Assembly (NCBI GenBank): GCA_002307115.1 | Contig: DBTP01000061.1 | Span: forward strand, 1 to 9,543 | Direction: 5' to 3' | Length of the DNA stretch: 9,543 nucleotides | Source of the DNA: Fibrobacter sp. UBA1313 | GTDB lineage: Bacteria; Fibrobacterota; Fibrobacteria; Fibrobacterales; Fibrobacteraceae | Shown: positions 1 through 6,674 of the stretch, piece after piece | Layout of the letters: the number at the start of each line of letters is the position of its first letter | Numbering within the stretch: the stretch's first letter is position 1 | Notes under the pieces: model-generated | Told to the model about the DNA's origin: nothing | What the model saw: only the letters and a program-made list of their open reading frames with translations | The model's database searches: none | Program-made: the position numbers and the translations under genes

Positions 1-119
1 CAACCGTGAAAATGGTCTCTGTGCTCCAGTGTCAGCTCCCTGATGCGAAAATAGGTTCCAGAAGAGTAGTTTCGGATGACATTCTGAAATCCTGGGGTTA
101 CTCGCGTCCAGAGCGTTAA
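1..119 (+). CDS. C-terminal end of an unrecognised protein (partial)
   Basis: The third reading frame is open from the left edge of the window to a TAA at 117-119, giving about 38 visible residues that end in WGYSRPER. The other two plus frames hit stops early. An intrinsic terminator begins 18 bases after the TAA, which is what one expects at the end of a real transcription unit. The tail is basic and polar, with no membrane segment, and I recognise no family. Thirty-nine open codons alone are weak evidence, so the call rests mainly on the placement of the terminator. It points the same way as the next gene but is separated from it by that terminator. Confidence 0.5.
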   Translation, partial: TVKMVSVLQCQLPDAKIGSRRVVSDDILKSWGYSRPER

Positions 120-136
120 TAAAAAGCGTTGAATAC

Positions 137-166
137 AAAAAGCTCCGATTTCTCGGGGCTTTTTTT
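137..166 (+). terminator. Intrinsic terminator after the upstream partial gene
   Basis: A 12-base stem (137-148 with 153-164) closes on a TTTC loop. All positions pair, with one G-T wobble, and the hairpin runs into a T tract (160-166). It should end transcription of the gene whose stop codon is at 117-119. It lies only 26 bases before the start codon at 193, so the next gene must either be promoted within or just after this hairpin, or depend on read-through. Confidence 0.85.
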
Positions 167-192
167 AGTGTCTTTTTTAGTATTTTTCACAC

Positions 193-3100
193 ATGAGAAA
201 GATTAAAGGTTTTACTCCGTTCTTGGGTCTTGTTTTCACCCAAGTTGCCGCTGCTGCAGGTATGATGGCTTTACTTCAGCTCCTTCTTTTTCGCGAATTA
301 CCAGCCTCTGAATTTTCTTGGTTCCGCTATGTTTTAGAACTTATTGTCCTATTACCTTTCATTTTGGTCCCCACTCCGGCGGGTCATTTTTCGGATAAAT
401 ATCCCAAAGAAAAAGTGCTTCGTGTGACCTCCTTGGTGGCACTTCCGATGACGGTTTTAGTTGCGGTGTCCTTTTATTTTGGTTCTTGGCCGGTCGTGTT
501 TGCTTCCACTCTGTTACTTTTCTCTGTTTATGCATTCCATAGCCCCGCAAAGTATGGGTATTTGCGTGAATTGGTCGGTGTTCGCTACCTTTCTGTAGGT
601 ACCGCTTTTCTTACGGTATTTTCCATTTGTGGTTTTATTGTGGTTGCAGTGGGTATTTCGTATGCTTTCCAGGCATTGATTCCTGTGGGAATTGTGGATA
701 CGGCTCAAATTATGAATCGCGTGTTCCCCTTGTCTTTAGGGGTGTTTGGTTTGGGAATTATTTCTTTTATTTGTGCCATGGCTTTGCCTGAAATTGGCTG
801 CTATGACCCCGAACTTAAATTTCAATGGGAAAAGTATTTTCAGTTAAATTTTGCGACTCGCAAACTTCGAAAACTTTGGCAGAACCAATCTTTGCGTCAG
901 TCCATTATTGGTCTTTCCATGTTTTGGGTCATCGTTCAGATGATTGTTTTGGTTTTCCAAGAACGCTATGAAACGGGCGGACATGCAGGCATGATTTTTG
1001 GTTCGGCTGTTTTGCTTAGTGCGGTGGGTTTAATTTTTGGTTGTATTTATGCCTCAAGGATGTCCCGAGCATTTATTGAAACGGGACTTATTCCCATGGG
1101 AACTGCGGGTGCATCGGTTTGCATTTTCTTAATCCCTGTGTTCATGGATTACCCGGTAGTATCGACGATTCTGCTCGGTGCTTTAGGGTTCTTTGGTGGC
1201 GTTTTTGTAGTTCCCATGACAGCCTCTTTGCTTTATCAGACTAAACCGCGTTCTGCAGGTCACGTGGTTTCATTTAATAATGCGGTTCAACATACGGTAC
1301 TATTGGTTTTTTATGCGGTGACGATTCTGTCTATTCGTTGGTTAAATTTTACTCCAGGGAAGTTATTTTTTCTTTTGGGTGTTATCTGTTTGGTGGGTAC
1401 AATTTGGGCTATTGCCGCTTTACCTCAATCCTTGTTACGCCAGTTTTTAAAGGGCATTCTCTCCAATCGTTATCGCTTGGATGTCCAAGGGGCGCAAAAC
1501 GTTCCCTGGGAAGGCCCCGTTCTTCTTTTAGGGAATCACATTTCTTATATCGATTGGGCTCTTTTGCAGATGGCTTGTCCGCGTCCACTCCGTATTGTTG
1601 TACGTCGGCAAACTTTTCAAAAATGGTACATTCGTCTCCTATTAAATCACATGAACGCGATCATTTTAGATCCCAATGACACTAAGCCTGCCATGCAGCT
1701 TGCTCATGAGGCATTGCTCCGTCGTGAAGCCGTCGCGATGTTTCCAGAAATTGCCCTTTCGCAAACTGGTAATGTAAACAAGTTTCGTTTGGATTACAGC
1801 TCTGTGATACCTGATGTGGAAGGGCTTATTTTAGTTCCATTTTACGTTCAAGGTTTGTGGGGGAGTGCTTATTCGCTCGCTTCTGCCCGTTATCAGGAAA
1901 ACGTTCGGAGATCCGGTGCTCGTTCTGTAACTGTTGCTTTTGGTACCCCGCTCTCCCCAGAGACGCTTCCGGTCGTTGTCAAAAATCGTGTTCAGGAACT
2001 TTCCATTGTTGCATGGACCTCTTATATTCGCACGTTACGTCCGCTTGCTCAAAGTTGGCTCCGCACAGCTCTTCGTGTGCAAAGTTCTCCTTCTGTATTC
2101 AGCCCGGATGGAAACCACCTTTCGGGTACCGCTTTGGTGGCGGCCTGTCTTACCTTTGGCAATAAATTCGAAAAAATCTGTGTCAACGAACAAAATATCG
2201 GTATCTTGCTTCCCCCATCGGGACCTGGTATTATTGTGAATCTCGCTTTACTTCTCAAGGGAAGAACGGTGGTCAATCTGAACTATTCTAGTTCTGCAGA
2301 AACCATGGATATTTGTTGTGAACGGGCAGAGATTAAAACCATTATTACGGCGCATGTCTTTGTAGACAAAATGAAGGCCCGAGGGCTTCGTCTCGAAATT
2401 TTGGAAGCGCATTACCATGTGATTTATATGGAAGATCTCAAAAAAGAGGTTTCCAAACTCTCCTTGTTGCGTAATTTTGCGCGTGCTCGTATTCTCCCTG
2501 CTTGGTGGATTGAGTTTTGGGATTTCAAGAAAGTGACACTCGATGATGTGGCTGCTATTTTATTCAGTTCGGGTTCGGAAGGGACGCCTAAGGGTGTGGA
2601 ACTGACTCATTTTAATTTTATGGGTAACATTAAGCAGTGCGAAAGCGTGCTTAATCCAACGAGTGATGATGTGATGCTCGGTATTTTACCGCTCTTTCAC
2701 GCCTTTGGTTTCTCAATCACAACCATGATGTGCCTAGTGGAAGGGATTCCGTTGGTGGCTTATGCAGATCCAACAGATGCAAAAACGATCGGCCGCCTTT
2801 GTGCCGAATTTAAAGTTACTGTCATGGTGGGTACCGGAACATTCCTTCGCATGTATGCGATGAGTCGTTATGTGCATCCATTGATGTTTGCTCATTTGCG
2901 CGCTGTGTGGGCGGGTGCAGAAAAGATTCGTGATGAGGTTCGTAGTTTATATCGCACGAAGTTTCAAAAAGAAATTTACGAAGGCTTTGGTACCACAGAA
3001 ACAACCCCTGTGGCAGCAGTGAACGCTGTGGATACGCTTCTGGATGATTTTCAAACAGTGCAGCAGGGTAACAAACCTGGTACTGTGGGGACTCCGCTTC

Positions 3101-3654
3101 CGGGAACTCAGTTCCGTATTGTGAACCCAGAAACCATGGAAGAACTTCCAATAGGTGAAGATGGATTGATTCTTATTGGGGGTGCTCAGATTATGAAGTG
3201 CTACCTAAAGGAACCGGAACGTACTGCGAGTGTTATTGCTGTGATCGACGGAAAACGTTGGTATAAGAGCGGTGACAAGGGACATGTTGATGAAGATGGT
3301 TTTGTGACCATTGTGGATCGTTACAGTCGATTTGCAAAAATCGGTGGTGAAATGGTATCCTTGGGTGCTGTGGAATGGAAAATATCGGAATCTCATATTA
3401 TGGAAGACACCGATGATTTCTGCGCCGTAGCCGTCCCCGATCTTACCAAGGGAGAACGTGTCGTTCTTCTCTATCATGGCGATTTGGATGTCGAAGAAAT
3501 CAAAGTTCGACTGCGTAGTATTAAAATGGAACCATTGATGATTCCGTCCTTTATCTTAAAAGTGGATAGTATTCCAAAATTGGGTTCTGGAAAGACTGAC
3601 GTGATGACGGCGAAGGATATCGCTCAAGAAATTATGGAATCGGGTAATAAGTAA
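193..3654 (+). CDS. Fused lysophospholipid transporter (LplT-like) / PlsC acyltransferase / acyl-ACP synthetase (Aas-like)
   Basis: This inner-membrane protein probably imports lysophospholipid and re-acylates it. Residues about 1-415 are an MFS-like multi-helix transporter resembling LplT. Residues about 430-630 are a PlsC-type acyltransferase with the catalytic HX4D (H449, D454). Residues about 650-1150 are an adenylate-forming acyl-ACP synthetase with the phosphate loop SSGSEGTPKG (792-801), FGTTE (932-936), SGD (D1028), RFAKIGGEMVS (1046-1056) and the C-terminal catalytic lysine K1134 in LGSGK. In E. coli, LplT and Aas are separate neighbouring proteins; here one chain carries all three parts. 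Motif III of the acyltransferase reads FPEIALSQTG (517-526), where E. coli Aas, from memory, has FPEGRITTTG, so the glycine and arginine are replaced. The start at 193 puts a basic N terminus before the first helix, but no Shine-Dalgarno sequence precedes it and the leader is pyrimidine-rich. The family call is secure; the exact substrate is inferred. Confidence 0.93.
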   Translation: MRKIKGFTPFLGLVFTQVAAAAGMMALLQLLLFRELPASEFSWFRYVLELIVLLPFILVPTPAGHFSDKYPKEKVLRVTSLVALPMTVLVAVSFYFGSWPVVFASTLLLFSVYAFHSPAKYGYLRELVGVRYLSVGTAFLTVFSICGFIVVAVGISYAFQALIPVGIVDTAQIMNRVFPLSLGVFGLGIISFICAMALPEIGCYDPELKFQWEKYFQLNFATRKLRKLWQNQSLRQSIIGLSMFWVIVQMIVLVFQERYETGGHAGMIFGSAVLLSAVGLIFGCIYASRMSRAFIETGLIPMGTAGASVCIFLIPVFMDYPVVSTILLGALGFFGGVFVVPMTASLLYQTKPRSAGHVVSFNNAVQHTVLLVFYAVTILSIRWLNFTPGKLFFLLGVICLVGTIWAIAALPQSLLRQFLKGILSNRYRLDVQGAQNVPWEGPVLLLGNHISYIDWALLQMACPRPLRIVVRRQTFQKWYIRLLLNHMNAIILDPNDTKPAMQLAHEALLRREAVAMFPEIALSQTGNVNKFRLDYSSVIPDVEGLILVPFYVQGLWGSAYSLASARYQENVRRSGARSVTVAFGTPLSPETLPVVVKNRVQELSIVAWTSYIRTLRPLAQSWLRTALRVQSSPSVFSPDGNHLSGTALVAACLTFGNKFEKICVNEQNIGILLPPSGPGIIVNLALLLKGRTVVNLNYSSSAETMDICCERAEIKTIITAHVFVDKMKARGLRLEILEAHYHVIYMEDLKKEVSKLSLLRNFARARILPAWWIEFWDFKKVTLDDVAAILFSSGSEGTPKGVELTHFNFMGNIKQCESVLNPTSDDVMLGILPLFHAFGFSITTMMCLVEGIPLVAYADPTDAKTIGRLCAEFKVTVMVGTGTFLRMYAMSRYVHPLMFAHLRAVWAGAEKIRDEVRSLYRTKFQKEIYEGFGTTETTPVAAVNAVDTLLDDFQTVQQGNKPGTVGTPLPGTQFRIVNPETMEELPIGEDGLILIGGAQIMKCYLKEPERTASVIAVIDGKRWYKSGDKGHVDEDGFVTIVDRYSRFAKIGGEMVSLGAVEWKISESHIMEDTDDFCAVAVPDLTKGERVVLLYHGDLDVEEIKVRLRSIKMEPLMIPSFILKVDSIPKLGSGKTDVMTAKDIAQEIMESGNK

Positions 3655-3701
3655 TTTCTAAACTGGGGCGAAGTTTCAGACTTCCAAAATATTGTTCATA
3701 A

Positions 3702-3731
3702 AAAAAGCGCAACCTACTGGCTGCGCTTTTT
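3702..3731. terminator. Bidirectional intrinsic terminator between convergent genes
   Basis: A perfect 10-base stem, AAAAAGCGCA (3702-3711) with TGCGCTTTTT (3722-3731), encloses a loop in which CC and GG can form a further short inner stem around TACT. A tracts on the left and T tracts on the right make it work on both strands. It sits 47 bases after the transporter/acyltransferase stop and 16 bases after the glgB stop, so it can serve both convergent transcripts. Confidence 0.88.
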
Positions 3732-3747
3732 GCAAATCTTACGTTCC

Positions 3748-6063
3748 CTATTTCATGTCCTTCTCGCCCATGTACTTGAAGTACACTCCACCCAGTGGGG
3801 GGAGCTGAATATCTACGCTTGAAGAACGGTTTTGCCAAGCCACATCTTGGGTTTGGATTTGCCCGTTATTCCCAACGTTACTACCACCCCAGAAACCGGC
3901 ATCAGAGTTAAAGATTTCCTTCCAAACGCCGCGTGCAGGGGCACCCAAGCGATAAGGAGCGCGGGGTACAGGAGTAAAGTTGAAAACGCAGAGAATTTGG
4001 GCTCCATGAGCATCTTTGCGAACAAAGCTCACGATAGAATTATCGGCATCATCACACCAAATCCATTCAAATCCATCGCTGTGGTGATCCACTTCCCAGA
4101 GTGCTGATTCTTGCTTATAGAGATTACTCAAAGCCTTGAACATCTCATGCAACTTTCCATGGGGTTCCCAGCTCAACAAATGCCAATCAAGAGACTGTTT
4201 TTCATTCCATTCACGGAATTGTCCGAAATCATTACCCATAAAGTTGAGCTTTTTACCCGGATGCGCATACATGAATGCGTAAGCAATGCGGAGGTTCGCA
4301 AATTTCTGCCAGTTATCACCAGGCATTTTGCAAAGCATACTGCCTTTACCATGAACCACTTCGTCATGACTTAACACCTGAATAAAATTTTCAGAATAGG
4401 CGTAGATCATACTGAACGTGAGCATGTTGTGGTGGTATTTGCGGTGAATAGGCTCGTGAGACATGTAGGTCAAAAAGTCATTCATCCAGCCCATATTCCA
4501 CTTGTAATGGAATCCAAGGCCGCCACGTTCTGGTGGGCGAGTAATACAGGGGAAACTGGTGGATTCTTCAGCAATAAGAATGGCGTGAGGGGCGAGACGT
4601 CCCATGATGCTGTTCAAATGCTTCAGGAATTCAATCGTATCGTAATTGATGTTCCCGCCATCTTTGTTCGGCACCCATTCTCCTGCTTTTTTACCATAAT
4701 CCAGATAAAGCATACTTGCGACAGCATCCACGCGTAAGCCATCGCAATGAAATTCGCGGAGCCAATACATGGCGTTCGATATCAAAAAATTCGAGACTTC
4801 TTTGCGACCTAAGTTAAAAATGTAGGTGCCCCAGTGAGGGTGTTCGCCTTGGCGTGGGTCTGCATGCTCGTAACAAGCGGTACCGTCAAAACGGCCGAGT
4901 GCATGCGCATCTTTCGGGAAGTGGGCAGGAACCCAGTCCAGAATGACTCCGATTTCATTTTGATGGCAAAGATCTACAAAGCGGCGGAATTGATCTGGCG
5001 TTCCATAACGGCTACTGGGGGAGTAATAACCCGTAACTTGGTACCCCCAAGATTCATCCAAAGGATGCTCCGCGACAGGCATAAATTCAACGTGAGTGTA
5101 TCCCATTTCTTTAATGTAGGGGATCAATTGATCTGCAAGTTCGTCCCAGTTTAAAAATCGCTCTGGATTGTTGGGGTCGCGTTTCCAAGATCCGGGATGT
5201 ACTTCGTAGATATTCATGGGTGAGCCAAAAACGCGAGTGGCGTAATGGGTATCCATGTACAACTTGTCGTCCCATTCATAGCCATCCAAATGGGCAGTGA
5301 TAGAGGCCGTTGCAGGGCGGAGCTCACTCCATTTTGCTAGGGGATCGATTTTAGTGATTAAGGAACCTTCAGGGGTGTGAATCTCAAAACGATAAAGTTC
5401 ACCTTCACCAAGATCTGGGATAAATATTTCCCAAATTCCTGTGGAACCTAACATTCGCATAAAGTGGCGGCGACCATTCCAAGTATTAAAATTACCCACC
5501 ACAGAAACGGATTTTGCATTCGGTGCCCAGACTGCAAATTGAATGCCTTTAAATCCTTCATGTTCCATGAGGTTTGCGCCTAATTTGCGATACAACTCAT
5601 AGTGTGTGCCAGCACCAATCAAGTGGCAATCAAATTCTGAAAGAACAGGGAGAAATGCATAAGGGTCTTTTACTGTGTATTTAACGCCGTTGGAAAGAGT
5701 GATATTCAGATTGTAAAAGAAGGCTTCGAATTCTACATCAAGAGTGGCTTCAAAAAATCCCGTGTCTCCCAGCTTAATAAAATCAAAAATGAGAGTTTCC
5801 GGTTTAGGTGCTTCGGCTTCTTTTTGTTTGGTCGATTTCTTTCCTTTTGCCGTTTTTTCAATTATTTGGAGAGGTTTAGCAGGGAAAATAGTTTCACCGC
5901 TAACAAAGATTGCGTCGGGTTGGTAGGTACGAATTACTGTTTTTAGACCACGATCAGTTTCCAATGGATGAATTCCCAAAAAAGCAAAAGGATCTTTACA
6001 ATTGAAGTTCCAAAGGGATTCCATTTGTTCATGGGTAAGAGACGTAAATTGTTGCCAATCCAT
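3748..6063 (-). CDS. glgB: 1,4-alpha-glucan (glycogen) branching enzyme
   Basis: This cytoplasmic enzyme cuts alpha-1,4-glucan chains and rejoins them as alpha-1,6 branches during glycogen synthesis. It is a GH13 enzyme of 771 residues with the long architecture: an N-terminal N1 domain (about 1-130), a CBM48 beta-sandwich (about 170-255, with FAVWAPNA and VVGNFNTWNG), a (beta/alpha)8 barrel starting near NIYEVHPGSWKR (284-295), and a C-terminal beta domain. The catalytic set is complete: nucleophile D446 in GLRVDAVAS, acid/base E499 in AEES, and D567 in LSHDEVVHGKGS, with the same spacing as E. coli GlgB D405/E458/D526. A Lys/Glu/Ala-rich segment (about 70-89) interrupts the N1 domain and accounts for part of the extra length over the roughly 730 residues usual in the family. 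The start at 6063 is the only reasonable one because an in-frame stop lies just upstream with no other ATG between; its ribosome site is weak (GAGAA). No other glg gene is in the window. Confidence 0.96.
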   Translation of the reverse strand: MDWQQFTSLTHEQMESLWNFNCKDPFAFLGIHPLETDRGLKTVIRTYQPDAIFVSGETIFPAKPLQIIEKTAKGKKSTKQKEAEAPKPETLIFDFIKLGDTGFFEATLDVEFEAFFYNLNITLSNGVKYTVKDPYAFLPVLSEFDCHLIGAGTHYELYRKLGANLMEHEGFKGIQFAVWAPNAKSVSVVGNFNTWNGRRHFMRMLGSTGIWEIFIPDLGEGELYRFEIHTPEGSLITKIDPLAKWSELRPATASITAHLDGYEWDDKLYMDTHYATRVFGSPMNIYEVHPGSWKRDPNNPERFLNWDELADQLIPYIKEMGYTHVEFMPVAEHPLDESWGYQVTGYYSPSSRYGTPDQFRRFVDLCHQNEIGVILDWVPAHFPKDAHALGRFDGTACYEHADPRQGEHPHWGTYIFNLGRKEVSNFLISNAMYWLREFHCDGLRVDAVASMLYLDYGKKAGEWVPNKDGGNINYDTIEFLKHLNSIMGRLAPHAILIAEESTSFPCITRPPERGGLGFHYKWNMGWMNDFLTYMSHEPIHRKYHHNMLTFSMIYAYSENFIQVLSHDEVVHGKGSMLCKMPGDNWQKFANLRIAYAFMYAHPGKKLNFMGNDFGQFREWNEKQSLDWHLLSWEPHGKLHEMFKALSNLYKQESALWEVDHHSDGFEWIWCDDADNSIVSFVRKDAHGAQILCVFNFTPVPRAPYRLGAPARGVWKEIFNSDAGFWGGSNVGNNGQIQTQDVAWQNRSSSVDIQLPPLGGVYFKYMGEKDMK

Positions 6064-6186
6064 TGAGTTCTCGTAGGTTAAAGAGGTTTCCTAAAGATAA
6101 TCTAAAAAAAATGGATAAATCACCAAAATTCGGCGGTTTTTTCCCTAAAAATTCGATTTTTTGAGCCCTTGAATTTCAGGTGTATT
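6064..6186 (-). promoter_or_regulatory. AT-rich leader/promoter region of glgB
   Basis: This 123-base gap lies between the tRNA terminator and the glgB start and must hold the glgB promoter if the terminator works. I could not find a convincing -35/-10 pair; the best -10-like box, read on the minus strand, is TATCTT near 6087-6092. The region contains an AT hairpin (6147-6152 with 6156-6161) and two direct copies of AAAATTCG (6125-6132 and 6148-6155, 23 bases apart). Any regulatory role for these is speculative. Confidence 0.35.
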
Positions 6187-6223
6187 TAAAAGAAAGAAAC
6201 CCTCTCTTGCGAGAAGGTTTCTT
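6187..6223 (-). terminator. Intrinsic terminator of the tRNA transcript
   Basis: Read on the minus strand, a 13-base stem (6211-6223 with 6194-6206) closes on a GCAA tetraloop. It is complementary throughout except for one G-T wobble, and is followed by a T-rich stretch (6187-6195). It begins one base after the discriminator base of tRNA-Asp, as expected for the end of a tRNA operon. Confidence 0.88.
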
Positions 6224-6224
6224 A

Positions 6225-6299
6225 CGGGATAGACGAGGATCGAACTCGCAACCTCCGACGTGACAGGCCGGTGCTCTAACCAAATTGAGCTACCACCCC
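6225..6299 (-). tRNA. tRNA-Asp (anticodon GUC)
   Basis: The 75-base gene folds as a full cloverleaf. The acceptor GGGGTGG pairs with CTATCCC using two G-U wobbles. The D arm AGCTC...GAGC, anticodon stem CCGGC/GTCGG and T arm with TTCGATC are all present. The seven-base loop CTGTCAC places anticodon GTC at 6262-6264, which reads Asp codons. The discriminator base is G, as expected for tRNA-Asp. No CCA is encoded: TAAG follows, so CCA must be added by nucleotidyltransferase. It lies 11 bases after tRNA-Val in the same transcript and directly before the terminator. Confidence 0.96.
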
Positions 6300-6310
6300 A
6301 ATGGTAACTA

Positions 6311-6385
6311 TGGGCGATAACGGATTCGAACCGCTGACCCGCTGCTTGTAAGGCAGCTGCTCTGAACCAGCTGAGCTAATCGCCC
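6311..6385 (-). tRNA. tRNA-Val (anticodon UAC)
   Basis: The 75-base gene folds as a full cloverleaf. The acceptor stem GGGCGAT/ATCGCCC is perfectly paired, the anticodon stem is GCTGC/GCAGC, and the T arm has TTCGAAT. The loop CTTACAA places anticodon TAC at 6348-6350, which reads Val codons, as in E. coli tRNA-Val(UAC). The discriminator base is A and CCA is not encoded. Its first base (6385) is immediately next to the last base of the stop codon of the upstream small gene (6386), with no spacer, so RNase P processing would cut exactly after that stop codon. Confidence 0.96.
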
Positions 6386-6577
6386 TTATTTCTTTCGATC
6401 TTTGCCACCCCAGAGAATTCCGATTGGAATTACTACCAGGTATGCAAAAATCAAAATAATCGGTGCGACTGTCAGTGATACAGGATTCTCTGCAGGACCT
6501 TGAGCGAGACAGACGTATCCGACCACGAGCAGCAATAATCCGAGGGCAATCAAGAGTATGTTCTTTTTATTTTCCAT
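6386..6577 (-). CDS. Small two-helix membrane protein, DUF3098-like
   Basis: The 63-residue protein has a short basic N terminus (MENKK), a first hydrophobic helix (about 7-25), a short loop containing QGPAENP (26-32), a second hydrophobic helix (about 34-56) and a basic tail (GGKDRKK). Length, two-helix layout and the APIILI segment in helix 2 recall DUF3098, a family of small membrane proteins best known from Bacteroidota. I make that match from memory and it could be wrong. Function is unknown. A Shine-Dalgarno AGG (6585-6587) lies 7 bases before the ATG, and a near-consensus promoter lies just upstream, so it is very probably expressed. It is the first gene of a transcript that continues into tRNA-Val and tRNA-Asp, and its TAA touches the tRNA-Val 5' end. 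Confidence 0.8.
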   Translation of the reverse strand: MENKKNILLIALGLLLLVVGYVCLAQGPAENPVSLTVAPIILIFAYLVVIPIGILWGGKDRKK

Positions 6578-6584
6578 CGTCTTA

Positions 6585-6587
6585 CCT
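6585..6587 (-). promoter_or_regulatory. Shine-Dalgarno AGG of the small membrane protein gene
   Basis: On the minus strand the sequence reads AGTAGGTAAGACGATG. The AGG core is 7 bases from the ATG at 6577, which is good spacing and supports translation of this short gene. Confidence 0.65.
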
Positions 6588-6617
6588 ACTGAACGTTACC
6601 ACCAATATGGTAGGCCA

Positions 6618-6646
6618 AATATATGAAGCTGAAAAGCGGTTGTCAA
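6618..6646 (-). promoter_or_regulatory. Near-consensus sigma-70 promoter of the small-protein/tRNA transcript
   Basis: On the minus strand a perfect -35 box TTGACA (6641-6646) is followed by exactly 17 bases and a -10 box TATATT (6618-6623, one mismatch to consensus). The expected start of transcription is near 6611, giving a leader of about 34 bases to the ATG at 6577. The leader start overlaps a short inverted repeat, ACCA/TGGT (6601-6611). This is the strongest promoter signature in the window and fits a stable-RNA operon. Confidence 0.85.
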
Positions 6647-6674
6647 GGGATTTTTAGCAAAAAAGCGCAAATTT

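Noticed and set aside
359..708. Minus-strand open frames opposite the transporter domain
   Set aside because: They are antisense to a strongly supported coding region, have no recognisable motifs, and their composition is what a complementary strand gives by chance.
1338..2276. Plus- and minus-strand open frames of 75-113 codons overlapping the acyltransferase domain
   Set aside because: They lie out of frame within a conserved domain with intact motifs and carry no recognisable protein features.
3813..5154. Several open frames of 64-106 codons over glgB on both strands
   Set aside because: GlgB is conserved throughout with all catalytic residues, and these frames look like out-of-frame shadows.
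6161..6188. Plus-strand promoter-like pair TTGAGC and TATTTA with a 16-base spacer
   Set aside because: It would drive transcription antisense to the tRNAs with no gene behind it, and AT-rich DNA yields such pairs by chance.
6658..6674. Possible terminator directly after pgpH
   Set aside because: The only hairpins are A/T-only or need several mismatches around GCGC, which is too weak to call an intrinsic terminator.
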